A program made the translations under genes and the position numbers. Below are positions 8,829-17,438 of a stretch of DNA of 64,000 nt, one piece after another; the stretch's first letter is position 1; each line of letters starts with the position of its first letter. Origin of the DNA: JANJUB01 sp031386985 (GTDB lineage Bacteria > Armatimonadota > Fimbriimonadia > Fimbriimonadales > Fimbriimonadaceae). Under the pieces are notes generated by a model. The model had not been told where the DNA came from, did not search any database, and saw only the letters and a list, made by a program, of their open reading frames with translations. Where the stretch lies: NCBI GenBank assembly GCA_031386985.1, contig JANNCV010000044.1, positions 372,001 through 436,000 on the forward strand, read 5' to 3'.

Positions 8829-9719
8829 GTGACAGGCAAGCAACTCGGCAACAAACTCGGCGCTTGGGCCTTCGTGCGCCTCCAAAAATGGATGGAGCGA
8901 AAAACCGCCTTGCAAGCCGAGGCGAGCGGCGCCAAACTCGGTCGGATGGCTTTCAAACTCTCAAAGAAGCACCGCGCCCGCGCCCTTGAGAACCTAACAC
9001 GAGCATTCCCAGAGAAAACAGAAGCCGAGCGCGAATCCATCGCCATCGGAGTTTTGGAACATTTTGGCAGGGTCATGGCTGACTTCCTGCGCTCCCATAA
9101 GCGCACTCAACAAGAGGTCCTTGAATCCACCGAAGTGATCGGTCGGGAACATCTAACCGAAGCCCTATCGCGGGGAAGAGGAATCATCCTCATCTCGGGG
9201 CATTTTGGGAATTGGGAGCGGATGAGCCACTGGATTTCCGCAAGCGGATACCCGGTCAGCGTAGTCGCGCGGGATGCAAATGATCCCCAGATGAACGACC
9301 TCATCCTTGAACTTCGTCACGCCAATGGGGCGAAAGTGATTGCAAGGGGCGATGCAGTTCGCCCCATTTTGGAGCGACTTAAAGCCAACGAGCTCGTTGG
9401 AATTCTCCCCGACCAAAACTCTGGGGAAATTTTCGTTCCCTTCTTCGGGCACCCGTGCGGAACGGTCAAGGGACCCGGCACTCTGGCTCGGCGCACAGGC
9501 TCACCCGTCTTGCCAGTTTATTGTTTAAGAATCGGCCCGGCTCGATACCGGATGGTAATCTGCGAACCCCTCTCGCCAGAGGAAGGATTCGAACCAATTG
9601 AGGGGATGACTCGCGCAATAAATCGCTCTCTAGAAGAGCAGATACGACAGTTCCCGGACCAATATCTTTGGATTCACAATCGCTGGAAATCAGCCAAATC
9701 CCAGGGGCTGGTCAAGTGA
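8829..9719 (+). CDS. LpxL/HtrB-family lysophospholipid or lipid A acyltransferase
   Basis: About 296 aa. The acyltransferase core shows ILISGHFGNWERMSHW (H-x4-E/D-type motif near residue 125), then VVARDANDPQMNDLI, GILPDQNSGEIFVPFFGHPCGTVKGPGTLARRTGSPVLPVY and a C-terminal PDQYLWIHNRWK. This set is typical of lipid A late acyltransferases and their relatives, which act at the inner membrane. Two heptosyltransferase-type genes follow without a gap, which supports an outer-membrane lipid role. GTG 8829 is the preferred start, with TACCCT 9 nt before it; an in-frame TTG at 8802 is the alternative. It overlaps the next gene by GTGA. Confidence 0.88.
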   Translation: MTGKQLGNKLGAWAFVRLQKWMERKTALQAEASGAKLGRMAFKLSKKHRARALENLTRAFPEKTEAERESIAIGVLEHFGRVMADFLRSHKRTQQEVLESTEVIGREHLTEALSRGRGIILISGHFGNWERMSHWISASGYPVSVVARDANDPQMNDLILELRHANGAKVIARGDAVRPILERLKANELVGILPDQNSGEIFVPFFGHPCGTVKGPGTLARRTGSPVLPVYCLRIGPARYRMVICEPLSPEEGFEPIEGMTRAINRSLEEQIRQFPDQYLWIHNRWKSAKSQGLVK

Positions 9720-10633
9720 AACTCCTCATCGTGAAGTTTTCATCAATCGGGGATTGCGTGATGGCCGTGCCCGCGGCTTCGATGTTTCGCCGGCAGTATC
9801 CCGACGGGTTTTTGGCGTGGGCGGTTGATCCTCGGTGCGCGGATGTGACCAAGGGGCCTGGGCTGGTTGACCTGCAGTTTGATATTCCCTGGGAGGCGTG
9901 GAAGCGAGATAGAACTTCGCCGATGGCAAGAGTTCGACATTACATGAAGTTGCGATCTCATAGGTTTGACTTCGGAGTTGACCTGCAGGGCCAGCCGAAG
10001 ACCGCAATCTGCCTACGTTTTGCGGGGGTGAAACGGCGACTGACATCGGAGGCGGTGGACGTGTTTGTCAGTCTATTGAATCCAACCGCCAAACTTGAAC
10101 CCGATTTGCATCAAGTTGAGTTGAACTTGGCGACTTTCAATCAGCTTGGGATTAACCATCCGGACCGCTCCCCGATCATGCCCAGCCTCACGCGGCATGA
10201 AGGCGACAGAAATCTTGTGTCCATCGCCGTCTCCACCGGGCACCCTTCAAAGAACTTGCCCTTGGAAATCTGGGATCAAGTCGCTCGCTCTGTCATGGAT
10301 GCTGGCTTTGACGTTACCTTCGTCGGGGGGCCTGGTGATGAGGCCCCCGTAACCCCCGGAGCGCAAGACCTTTGCGGCAAGGTTTCGCTCACCGAGACCA
10401 TGAGTGTATTGGCCAACAGCAAAATTCACATCGCCGGTGATACGGGCTCAGGACACATTGCGGCGGCGTACGGCGTGCCGGTTGTCTCGGTTTTTGGGAA
10501 GACGAACCCCAAGAGATTCCGCCCGTATGGGCCCAAGACTCAGGTTTTGATGGCAAACAAAGAAATGCAAGGCGTGACCGCCGATATGATTAGCGCGAAG
10601 GCGATTGAGGTGCTTCATTCGATTCCTGATTAG
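9716..10633 (+). CDS. Glycosyltransferase family 9 (heptosyltransferase-like), first copy
   Basis: A 305-aa protein with the ADP-heptose:LPS heptosyltransferase layout. The N-terminus LLIVKFSSIGDCVMAVPAASMFRRQYP, an internal FDFGVDLQGQPKTA and the C-terminal donor-site segment HIAGDTGSGHIAAAYGVPVVSVFGKTNPKRFRPYG are all present. The start is GTG 9716, because the conserved N-terminus begins there and it overlaps the acyltransferase stop (GTGA). An upstream in-frame codon at 9668 would add 16 residues that do not fit the family. It probably builds the inner core of the outer-membrane glycolipid. The exact sugar cannot be read from the sequence. Confidence 0.9.
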   Translation: MKLLIVKFSSIGDCVMAVPAASMFRRQYPDGFLAWAVDPRCADVTKGPGLVDLQFDIPWEAWKRDRTSPMARVRHYMKLRSHRFDFGVDLQGQPKTAICLRFAGVKRRLTSEAVDVFVSLLNPTAKLEPDLHQVELNLATFNQLGINHPDRSPIMPSLTRHEGDRNLVSIAVSTGHPSKNLPLEIWDQVARSVMDAGFDVTFVGGPGDEAPVTPGAQDLCGKVSLTETMSVLANSKIHIAGDTGSGHIAAAYGVPVVSVFGKTNPKRFRPYGPKTQVLMANKEMQGVTADMISAKAIEVLHSIPD

Positions 10634-11525
10634 TCGTCTGTCTTCTTTGGGGGATGTGGTTTGCACTCTACCAGCGGCCGGGGCGTTGCGAACCGCTTTT
10701 CCAGATTGCGAAATCGTGTGGGTTGTGGATAAGCGCTTCGCCGGGATCGTCCATTGCTGCAGACACGTGAGCCAAGTATTGCTGCGTGGTGACGCGATTG
10801 AAGGAGAATTTGATGTGGCTTTTGACTTGCAGGGGTTACTCAAAAGCGCCAGCATCTTGCGCAAGGTTAAGGCCAAACAAAAACTCGGCTATCACTGGCA
10901 GCGTGAGGGTGCTTCGTTTTTTTCGGCGCGGGTTTTGCCCGATCCGACTTCGTTTCATGTTGTTGATCAATACGTTGACGTTGTTCGGGTGCTGTGCCCT
11001 AACGTAGAGGCGGCTGATTTTGGCCTAGCCCCGCGAGAGCAAGATCTCACCTCCCTCTCGAAGAAATTTGATCTGGAAAAGCCGTTTGTCGTTCTTAATC
11101 CCGGCGCGGGTTGGGCTTCAAAACGTTGGCCCCCGGCCCACTTCGCCGCTACTGCAGATTGGATATCTGATAATGGGCTGGTTCCGGTTGCAATTGGCGG
11201 TAGCAGCCCAGAAGACCATGCTGGCTTTGACGAAGTTCAGAGCCTTGCCCAAACTGAAATGCTAAAAATGACGGGCAACACATCAATCCCCGAGCTCGTC
11301 GCCTTGATTTCCCAGGCGAAGGCTCATGTTGGGGGCGATACGGGTTCAACTCACATCGCAGCCGCCCTGGGCACGCCTGCGATTGGCCTCTATTCCATCA
11401 CCCGCCCCCAGCGTTCGTGCCCCTATGGGCAGCTTGATAATTGCCTATATGATGCGGACGGGCTCGACCGAATTAGCAGCGAAGCTGTGATCGCGGTCCT
11501 TGGGCGCGAGTTAAACCGTCCCTAA
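10605..11525 (+). CDS. Glycosyltransferase family 9 (heptosyltransferase-like), second copy
   Basis: A 306-aa paralogue of the preceding gene. It has FLISRLSSLGDVVCTLPAA at the N-terminus, FDVAFDLQGLLKSA in the middle, VVLNPGAGWASKRWPP and HVGGDTGSTHIAAALGTPAIGLYSITRPQRSCPYG near the end. The conserved N-terminus begins with no ATG or GTG close by. The best in-frame start is TTG 10605, which overlaps the first GT9 gene by 29 bp; a non-standard ATT start inside the overlap cannot be excluded. With its neighbour it probably adds successive core sugars. It contains a chance match to the DnaA box at 10725-10733. Confidence 0.88.
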   Translation: MRCFIRFLISRLSSLGDVVCTLPAAGALRTAFPDCEIVWVVDKRFAGIVHCCRHVSQVLLRGDAIEGEFDVAFDLQGLLKSASILRKVKAKQKLGYHWQREGASFFSARVLPDPTSFHVVDQYVDVVRVLCPNVEAADFGLAPREQDLTSLSKKFDLEKPFVVLNPGAGWASKRWPPAHFAATADWISDNGLVPVAIGGSSPEDHAGFDEVQSLAQTEMLKMTGNTSIPELVALISQAKAHVGGDTGSTHIAAALGTPAIGLYSITRPQRSCPYGQLDNCLYDADGLDRISSEAVIAVLGRELNRP

Positions 11526-11529
11526 CGCT

Positions 11530-11925
11530 ATGGATTATGCGCTCGCGCTTAAAGCGCTCATTTGCTTTTTTTTCGCGGTTCTTTTCCTGCAGTCGGGCCT
11601 TGATAAGGTGACCGATCGCCGGGGCAATATCGAGTGGCTAACCGGACATTTCGCCAATAGCCCTTTCAAGAGCATTGTTGGCTTGCTGTTGTTCAAAATC
11701 ACGCTCCTTGAGCTTGCCGCCGGGTCATGTTGTTTAGTTGGAGTTTGGGCAGTGTTGTTTAAGGGTCCATCTTGGATTGCACCGGTTGGGCTGCTGTTGT
11801 GTTGCTTGAGCTTATGTGCTCTCTTTGCTGGTCAAAGAATTGCCAAAGATTATGCGGGCGCGGCTAGTTTGTCCACTTATTTTGGAGTAGCAGTTTTGGG
11901 AACATGGATGATCTTGACGCTGTAA
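11530..11925 (+). CDS. DoxX / MauE-like small membrane protein
   Basis: A 131-aa integral membrane protein with four predicted helices. The first helix ends in LFLQSGLDKVTDRRGNIEWLTGHF, which matches the DoxX family start (F-x-x-SGxxKL, then a turn and an N-terminal helix). The later hydrophobic blocks are near residues 48-70, 78-98 and 110-131. DoxX-like proteins are linked to redox enzymes in several bacteria, but nothing here shows a partner. The last 22 bp overlap the recombinase gene. It is probably part of the 8.8-12.8 kb transcript. Confidence 0.72.
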   Translation: MDYALALKALICFFFAVLFLQSGLDKVTDRRGNIEWLTGHFANSPFKSIVGLLLFKITLLELAAGSCCLVGVWAVLFKGPSWIAPVGLLLCCLSLCALFAGQRIAKDYAGAASLSTYFGVAVLGTWMILTL

Positions 11926-12770
11926 TTCAACGGTTTCTGGACCATTTAGCCTCAAATCGGTCGGCTCATACGGTTCGAAGTTACGGCTCTGATCTTGCGC
12001 AGCTTTCTACATTGACCGAAGGACGCCGCGACTTTTCTTTGGAAACCCTCCGACGATTCCTTCGAACTTACGGGGCAACCCCGATTACGAGGGCTCGAAA
12101 GCTAAGTAGCTTGCGAAGTTTTGTGCGCTATCTTCGATCCGTTGGCGAGCTTAGCTACGATCCCACGGACGCCCTCGACGCTCCGATCCGACGGCGACGC
12201 CTCCCCAAAGCAATCAGCCAGATGCAAGCCGCTGACTTACTTGATCAACCAGGGTCAACCCAAACTCCATTGCGGGATCGCGCGATTTTAGAGCTGATGT
12301 ATAGCGCCGGGCTGAGGGCATCAGAAGTCGTCGGGGTTAATATCTCGGACTTGGACTTTCCAGCTCACAGTTTAAGAGTGAGGGGGAAGGGAAACAAGGA
12401 GCGAGTCGCATTGTTTGGCTCTACCTGCGCCGAAGCTCTGCAAATCTACTTTTCGGATGAGCGCACGGAGTCGGCTGACCCAACCCTTCCTGCCTTTACG
12501 AACTCGAAGGGTGGGCGGCTAACAACCAGGACAGTTCAAAATATCGTGAAAAGATGGGCTTTGCAAGCGGGATTGCCGCCAGAAATCTCGCCCCACACAT
12601 TGCGCCACAGTTTCGCGACTCATCTATTGGATGGTGGAGCTGACCTGAAAAGTGTTCAGCAGCTTTTGGGTCACGAGAGCCTGGCAACAACTCAGATTTA
12701 CACGCATCTGAGCATTGAGAGGCTGAAAGAGACCGTAGCCAAGTCGCATCCGCGGAGCAAAAAACCTTAG
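11904..12770 (+). CDS. xerD: Tyrosine recombinase, XerC/XerD family
   Basis: A 288-aa protein of typical XerC/D length with the SAM-like N-terminal domain (VIQRFLDHLASNRSAHTVRSYGSDL). The catalytic set is complete: Arg in MYSAGLRASEV, Lys in GKGNKER, His-x-x-Arg in HTLRHSFATHLLDGGADL, the second His in LLGHESLATTQIYTH and the nucleophile Tyr in that same segment. It should resolve chromosome dimers at dif together with FtsK. XerC, XerD or a single XerA/XerS-type enzyme cannot be told apart here. No phage or integron genes flank it, so it looks like a housekeeping copy. The stop overlaps the FHA gene by 4 nt. Confidence 0.9.
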   Translation: MDDLDAVIQRFLDHLASNRSAHTVRSYGSDLAQLSTLTEGRRDFSLETLRRFLRTYGATPITRARKLSSLRSFVRYLRSVGELSYDPTDALDAPIRRRRLPKAISQMQAADLLDQPGSTQTPLRDRAILELMYSAGLRASEVVGVNISDLDFPAHSLRVRGKGNKERVALFGSTCAEALQIYFSDERTESADPTLPAFTNSKGGRLTTRTVQNIVKRWALQAGLPPEISPHTLRHSFATHLLDGGADLKSVQQLLGHESLATTQIYTHLSIERLKETVAKSHPRSKKP

Positions 12771-13174
12771 GCGCGAAAAACGAACCGGGCGTTTCCTAGT
12801 GCGAACTCGGTGCCATCTTGCAAATCACAGGCATCCACTCGCTCAAAATCGCCGCGCAAAACAAAGGTGCCGTTGGAGGAACCCATGTCGGATAACTTCC
12901 AAACATCTTCCTCCAAGGACAACTTAGCGTGTTTGCGCGAAATGTAAATCGCTTCGGCTAGGCTCCCCAGATCAATATCCACCGGGCCCACACCAGGATC
13001 GAAACGGCCAATCACAGCCCCATCCGTCGCCGCAAAGACTTCCTCAGTTTCCGCTCCATTCCTCTTGAGAATGATTCGCGGACCGGTTACGTCCTCAGCG
13101 GATGCGTCAGTGTCAACAACCTCCTCTTCAACGGGAGCAACTTCTTCAGTTTCAAGCACTTCTGGATCGTTCAT
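12767..13174 (-). CDS. FHA-domain protein
   Basis: A 135-aa protein. The first 35 residues are acidic and low-complexity (EVAPVEEEVVDTDASAED). A forkhead-associated domain follows at about residues 40-135. Its phosphothreonine-binding motifs are visible: GAVIGRF, ISRKHAKLSLEEDVWKLSDMGSSNGTFV and the final FALGNARFVF. It should bind phosphothreonine peptides of a Ser/Thr kinase target, or act as an adaptor; no kinase is in the window. A TAAAGT box lies 6 nt before the ATG. The Thr-poor acidic tail could itself be modified, as in GarA, but the GarA-type TT motif is not present. Confidence 0.88.
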   Translation of the reverse strand: MNDPEVLETEEVAPVEEEVVDTDASAEDVTGPRIILKRNGAETEEVFAATDGAVIGRFDPGVGPVDIDLGSLAEAIYISRKHAKLSLEEDVWKLSDMGSSNGTFVLRGDFERVDACDLQDGTEFALGNARFVFRA

Positions 13175-13180
13175 ACTTCG

Positions 13181-13186
13181 ACTTTA
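13181..13186 (-). promoter_or_regulatory. Predicted -10 box (TAAAGT), leaderless start of the FHA gene
   Basis: The hexamer is separated from the ATG at 13174 by exactly 6 nt, so transcription should begin at or next to the start codon. No Shine-Dalgarno sequence lies between. Confidence 0.55.
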
Positions 13187-13825
13187 CCATCCCTCGTAGT
13201 TTTCCATTTCATATTCCTGTATGACGAGCAAAGCTCCCGATTCGAACTGGAGCCGCAAAGAATCAGATTGAGCCCGGTTTGAGAGGCTCCAGTTGCTCCC
13301 CAATTCAAAATGCGCGTTCCTAATTTCCCAGTCAAGCCCTTGCGTGGTCACCAAAAACGTGGGAGCGAGGGGCAAGATTGAGATGACCTGGCCCACCTGA
13401 GTCGCGATCTCACAGTCTGTTGCCCCTCTTAGTAGCGTTGCTAAGCCGCATCGTAAGACAATTCTCAAATTGAGAGGCGATCTCATGAACGATCCTAAAC
13501 CCGCAAGTACATGATCCAATCGGTCCCCTTCAAATCCAATAATGGTTAGATCGGTATGGCCCTGGTTTTCCACAAATCGCAACAACTTGTCGCAATCAGA
13601 GAAGCTTTGGTCATCAACCTTATAGATATCCGTGATCTGTGAGCGAACAGTCGCATCAGAAGAATCAAAATCGCCGACCGCGATGTGCGCGATGTGGCCC
13701 GCGGCGAGCAAGTGATCGGCACCTCGATCGGCCGCGATTAATATGTCTGCCTTTGATGCCCAAAACCTTAACAATGCCTCCGGAGTATCGTTTCCCGCTA
13801 AGACTCCCAAAATTCGTTTTCCCAT
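13184..13825 (-). CDS. thiN: Thiamine pyrophosphokinase
   Basis: A 213-aa protein. Family motifs are ILIAADRGADHLLAAG, AVGDFDSSD (metal and ATP binding), the QSFSDCDKLLRFVE segment (usually KDxTD) and IIGFEGDRLDHVLAGLG. It transfers pyrophosphate from ATP to thiamine, giving the cofactor thiamine diphosphate. The KDxTD motif is modified to SFSDCDK, where the Asp and Lys remain. It lies immediately upstream of the FHA gene, whose own promoter box overlaps its 3' end. A TACAAT box 6 nt before the ATG suggests a leaderless transcript. Confidence 0.9.
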   Translation of the reverse strand: MGKRILGVLAGNDTPEALLRFWASKADILIAADRGADHLLAAGHIAHIAVGDFDSSDATVRSQITDIYKVDDQSFSDCDKLLRFVENQGHTDLTIIGFEGDRLDHVLAGLGSFMRSPLNLRIVLRCGLATLLRGATDCEIATQVGQVISILPLAPTFLVTTQGLDWEIRNAHFELGSNWSLSNRAQSDSLRLQFESGALLVIQEYEMENYEGW

Positions 13826-13831
13826 GGCTAG

Positions 13832-13837
13832 ATTGTA
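13832..13837 (-). promoter_or_regulatory. Predicted -10 box (TACAAT), leaderless start of thiN
   Basis: TACAAT sits 6 nt before the thiN ATG at 13825, with no ribosome binding site in between. Confidence 0.6.
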
Positions 13838-13849
13838 CTTTTCCTCAGG

Positions 13850-13858
13850 TTTTCCACG
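13850..13858 (+). promoter_or_regulatory. Single DnaA-box-like site near dnaA
   Basis: TTTTCCACG differs from the TTWTNCACA consensus in its last base. It is the only such site in the 13826-14061 intergenic region, which otherwise holds an A-rich stretch near 13910-13940 and the dnaA promoter. There is no box cluster, so this alone does not mark oriC. Confidence 0.35.
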
Positions 13859-14021
13859 ACGCCTGAATCCCTTATGTAGACACCCGACGACTAGCTAGGT
13901 TCGAAGCTGAAAAACGATGAAAAAAGTCGAAAAAAGTATCTCCTGAAGCCAAATCAAAGTAAATCATGCTCTCTATTGGGTTTTTTGACGCTCCTTGGCG
14001 CTCATTTTCTGCCATTTGCTC

Positions 14022-14050
14022 TTGCACGGTTTGAAATCGTTCGCTATACT
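14022..14050 (+). promoter_or_regulatory. dnaA promoter (TTGCAC-17-TATACT)
   Basis: The -35 box TTGCAC at 14022-14027 and the -10 box TATACT at 14045-14050 are separated by 17 bp, an optimal spacing. Transcription should start near 14057. This leaves only about 5 nt before ATG 14062 but about 44 nt before ATG 14101, which supports the second ATG as the dnaA start. Confidence 0.7.
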
Positions 14051-14100
14051 CCTCTTTCCTTATGGGGGAAACCGCAAATTTTGTGGCTCCAACGAGAGCA

Positions 14101-15471
14101 ATGGACCAGTTAACACTTTCAGATAGACCAGACGTTATTCAACTCTCTTTCGCGTGGGAGCAAGCGCAAAGACGCATCAAAGGGCAAGTTCCGCCTGCCG
14201 CTTTTGAGCGATTTATCAAGCCGCTTACGCCGCTTCGGCTGAGCAACGGGGTGGCCACATTCAACGCGCCGGGAAGCTTCGTTCGCGATTGGGTTAACCA
14301 GAAATTTCGGCAACAGCTCGAGCGAATCCTGAGCGATGAGCTCGGGCGAATCGTGACCGTTGCATTCGAAACCCTTCCGCGCCAAAAAGCCGAAATCGTA
14401 AAAGAAACTTCGATCAAGGCGACGCCCGTAGCCGGCGAATCCGGCAGATTCAAGCCGAACGAACGATTTACCTTCGAGCGATTCGTGGTGGGTCAAAGCA
14501 ATCGGCTCGCTTATGCAGGGGCTAAAGCGGTAACTAGCGAACCCGGTGGAAAATTCAACCCCCTGTTCATTTACGGGGACTCTGGATTGGGGAAAACACA
14601 TTTGCTCCATGCCATCGCGAACGAACTTGAGCAGAATCAGCCAGGCACGCACGTCGCCTATGTGACTGCCCAGCAGTTCGCCGAAGACTTCGTTCAGGCC
14701 CTTCAAACGAACCGCATTGACCAGTTTCGACGAGCCCAGCGCAACGTGAGCGTTTGGCTGGTGGATGACATTCAGTTCATCGCGGGGCGAGACAAGACCC
14801 AGGAGGAACTTTTCCACACTTTCAACTATTTGCATTCTCTCGGTAAGCAAATCGTGCTCATTGCGGACCGGCCCCCGCGCGACCTGCAACTCATGGACGA
14901 GAGGTTGCGCTCCCGTTTTGAAGCGGGCTTGGTCGCTGATATCCAAATGCCGGACACGGAAACTCGCTGCGCGATTTTGCTCAACAAAGCCGAGCAAGAC
15001 GGCTTGGTATTGCCAAACGAAGTGGCGATGTTTCTAGCGGAAAACGTGCCGGGTAACGTAAGAATCTTAGAAGGGGCTCTAACCCGATTAGGTGCCCAGG
15101 CCAGCATTTCCGATTCGCATGTTTCGGTTGAGCTCGCGAAAACGCTGGTGGAGCAGCACTATCGCTCGGGAATTCTTTCTAAGCCCACGTTTAGCCAAAT
15201 CGTTGGAGCGGTGAGCAGATTCTATGAAGTACCCGTGGACGAGATCAAGGGAATCCGCCGTCAAGCGCCGATCGTTCATGCCCGCCACGTGGCCGTGTTT
15301 ATCACCCGCGAAATGACGGGCGACAGTTGGAAGCATATCGGCACGTTACTTGGCGACCGCGATCATACTTCGATGATGCACGGCTACCAAAAAATCAATG
15401 AAATGGTGCGGGCCGATCGCGCCCTTCGAAGCGAAGTTCGCCAAATCATGCGCGCCCTTCAGCCCAGTTAG
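14101..15471 (+). CDS. dnaA: Chromosomal replication initiator protein DnaA
   Basis: About 456 aa. Domain I (residues 10-85) contains VPPAAFERFIKPLTP. The AAA+ domain has Walker A GDSGLGKTHLL, Walker B VWLVDDIQF and sensor-region RLRSRFEAGLVADI. C-terminal domain IV carries the DnaA-box recognition signature GDRDHTSMMHGYQKI. Domain II is short. ATG 14101 is chosen because GAGA lies before it and the promoter places the transcript start close to the other ATG at 14062, which would add 13 residues. dnaN is not next to it, unlike in many bacteria. The stop overlaps the convergent gene by 4 nt. Confidence 0.97.
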   Translation: MDQLTLSDRPDVIQLSFAWEQAQRRIKGQVPPAAFERFIKPLTPLRLSNGVATFNAPGSFVRDWVNQKFRQQLERILSDELGRIVTVAFETLPRQKAEIVKETSIKATPVAGESGRFKPNERFTFERFVVGQSNRLAYAGAKAVTSEPGGKFNPLFIYGDSGLGKTHLLHAIANELEQNQPGTHVAYVTAQQFAEDFVQALQTNRIDQFRRAQRNVSVWLVDDIQFIAGRDKTQEELFHTFNYLHSLGKQIVLIADRPPRDLQLMDERLRSRFEAGLVADIQMPDTETRCAILLNKAEQDGLVLPNEVAMFLAENVPGNVRILEGALTRLGAQASISDSHVSVELAKTLVEQHYRSGILSKPTFSQIVGAVSRFYEVPVDEIKGIRRQAPIVHARHVAVFITREMTGDSWKHIGTLLGDRDHTSMMHGYQKINEMVRADRALRSEVRQIMRALQPS

Positions 15472-15821
15472 CCTCCGCCATCTACCGGCGAACTGGTAGG
15501 CGGAGGTTCTAGGATTGGTGGAGCTTGAACTGGCGGTTCGCTGGTCGCCTCCGGTACGGGCTCCACTGGCTTCTTCCTTTTTGGGCGCCGACCAATCAAT
15601 CGGCCTCCCGAGCGAATCGGCTTTCCTAGCTTTGAATTCACTTCAATTGCCGGGGGCGAAAACTCGGCTTTTAGCTCCAAGTTGCCCATGTCCTCTTTGG
15701 TTTGAGGCTTTGTATCATTAGCCGCGGGTTGGTTGAGCATCGTGTAGCCAGCCGCGCCGACCAGAACAACTGGCACGACGAACCAAAAGGCCATTGTCTT
15801 CAAAACCGAAGAAGTCCGCAT
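15468..15821 (-). CDS. Small membrane-anchored proline-rich protein
   Basis: A 117-aa protein of unknown function. A single hydrophobic helix near residues 9-28 (MAFWFVVPVVLVGAAGYTML) anchors it. The rest is polar, with a basic patch (RRPKRKKP) and a Pro-rich tail. The tail resembles flexible periplasmic linkers, but no domain is recognised. It is convergent with dnaA, sharing the four bases of the overlapping stop codons, and divergent from the DUF5107 gene. It could be an envelope protein; no function is suggested by its neighbours. Confidence 0.65.
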   Translation of the reverse strand: MRTSSVLKTMAFWFVVPVVLVGAAGYTMLNQPAANDTKPQTKEDMGNLELKAEFSPPAIEVNSKLGKPIRSGGRLIGRRPKRKKPVEPVPEATSEPPVQAPPILEPPPTSSPVDGGG

Positions 15822-15868
15822 GTCTCTATTAGATTCTAGCAGGTGGTAACCTGTTCCTCAGGGTAAGA

Positions 15869-17434
15869 ATGAATATTTTAGCTTCAGAGATTGAAATTTC
15901 CCGAGAAATGGCAATCTTAGAAGCTCTGCCACTTGACGCGAGTGACGCCCACGCGGCTTCCTACCCATTTCCGAAGCTTGCGCTAACTGGGAAATCTCAG
16001 ACGATTTCACTCAGCGGGATTCAGCTCGAGAATGAGTGGTTGCGGGTGATTCTTCTGCCCGATCTTGGGGGGCGCATTGCCCAGATTGAATCTAAACTCG
16101 ATGGGTTCAAGTTCCTCTCATTTGAGCCTCTATTCGAAATCGGTGGCCAGCGTGGTGTACAGCTAACTGGGGGCATCGAGGTCGCTTTTGGGGAGGCTAC
16201 TCGTCCTAACGCCGTTGGCCCCGTGGAATCAGATTTCACAGAAGACGACCTCGGAGCCCGCGCGATCTTGTTTGAGGCCGCGGCCGGAGCCGAGTTGGCT
16301 TGGCATCTGTTCGTTACCTTGCCGCCAGGTAGCGCGAGCATCGAAGTTGAGCTCCGGGTTTACAACCGGACCTGGGAAACGGTGATAGCGAGCCCGGACT
16401 TGCGTGTTCCGCCCGGATCAGGAGTCCTTGTTCATCGCGAGCCCTCAGCAGCGTTGGAGTTTTCGGCTCACCAAACCGAAACATTTCACTTCCGGTTGTT
16501 GCCAACTAGATCTGGCTCACATCTTCGGGAAGCGTGTTCAGCCGGTGCCCTCAGCGTGGGGAGCAAAATTATTTTTGAGCCCGTTAGACAAACGGCGGGC
16601 AAGGTCGAAATCCAACTCGAATCGGGTGAAACGCTTAGTGCCCCGTTTGCAGCCGATCCCTTTCAGCCGTTTAGCGCGGCCGCACCAGGAACAGTCGCGG
16701 GCGTAGCTGTGATAAGCGATGAGGGCATCGTCATAGCGCGACATCCCCAAATGGTGGAGGTAGCCGCTCGAACTTACGCCGAAGTCATTCAGGCGACGAG
16801 CCCCCGTGATTTCTTGCGGGGTTCCTTGGGCGAAAAGTCGAAACTTGATGCATTGCGAGCTTTAAGTGCAATCCGGTTAAAGCAGGAGGGTGCAACCGAA
16901 TCTGCGCTCAACCAAGCCCTAGCCTTTAACGCCGACGACCCTTGGTTGTGGTGGCTTCAAAGTCGGGTTAATCCAGAAGCCGAAGACGCCTTGCCAAACG
17001 CCCATTATTTATCCCCGTTTGAACCCGTTCTGCGGGCTCAAGGCTTTTTGAACCAAAACCACCAAGTTGCGCAGCCGAGCTCGCTTGTCGCGCCTTTGGC
17101 GACCAATCCAGACGCCCTGATTGATGTCGCCTGTCAGCTTTTTGAGATTCGTGATTACGAGGATCTGAGCCGCTGGGTTGACGAATGTTTACGGCATCGG
17201 GAAGTTCCCATGCTGAGATACCTTCTGGCGAGCGCGCTGTTTGAGACGGGAAAAATGGAGGTAGAGGCCTGCGAACACGTCCGACGGGCCGCCGAAGCGC
17301 CCATCAATCCTCCGTATCCTTGGAGAAAACTGGAGTTTTGGGTGCTTCAAGGGTTATCAGTTGGATTTCCCAATGACGCCCGGCTCACCGATTTGCTTGC
17401 AATGATGCGCGCTTCGCGCTACAATCCTGAGTGA
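15869..17434 (+). CDS. DUF5107-like carbohydrate-mutarotase-fold protein
   Basis: A 521-aa protein. Residues 40-290 resemble the DUF5107 / galactose-mutarotase-like fold: ISLSGIQLENEWLRVILLPDLGGRIAQIESK, then FEPLFEIGGQRGVQLTGGIEVAFGE. The C-terminal half (about 310-520) is helical, with TPR-like Ala/Leu periodicity. There is no signal peptide, so it is probably cytosolic. DUF5107 proteins occur with glycan-degrading enzymes, and a sugar-binding role is possible. It starts a run of five close genes leading to coaBC, with a purine-rich stretch before the ATG. Confidence 0.7.
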   Translation: MNILASEIEISREMAILEALPLDASDAHAASYPFPKLALTGKSQTISLSGIQLENEWLRVILLPDLGGRIAQIESKLDGFKFLSFEPLFEIGGQRGVQLTGGIEVAFGEATRPNAVGPVESDFTEDDLGARAILFEAAAGAELAWHLFVTLPPGSASIEVELRVYNRTWETVIASPDLRVPPGSGVLVHREPSAALEFSAHQTETFHFRLLPTRSGSHLREACSAGALSVGSKIIFEPVRQTAGKVEIQLESGETLSAPFAADPFQPFSAAAPGTVAGVAVISDEGIVIARHPQMVEVAARTYAEVIQATSPRDFLRGSLGEKSKLDALRALSAIRLKQEGATESALNQALAFNADDPWLWWLQSRVNPEAEDALPNAHYLSPFEPVLRAQGFLNQNHQVAQPSSLVAPLATNPDALIDVACQLFEIRDYEDLSRWVDECLRHREVPMLRYLLASALFETGKMEVEACEHVRRAAEAPINPPYPWRKLEFWVLQGLSVGFPNDARLTDLLAMMRASRYNPE

Positions 17435-17438
17435 AGCA

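Noticed and set aside
10725..10733. Perfect DnaA box (TTATCCACA on the minus strand)
   Set aside because: It lies inside the second heptosyltransferase gene in a normal codon context and has no neighbouring boxes; one chance match in 64 kb is expected.
11904..12770. Integrase of a mobile element
   Set aside because: The sequence has XerC/D length and motifs, and the flanking genes are housekeeping; no attachment repeats were found.
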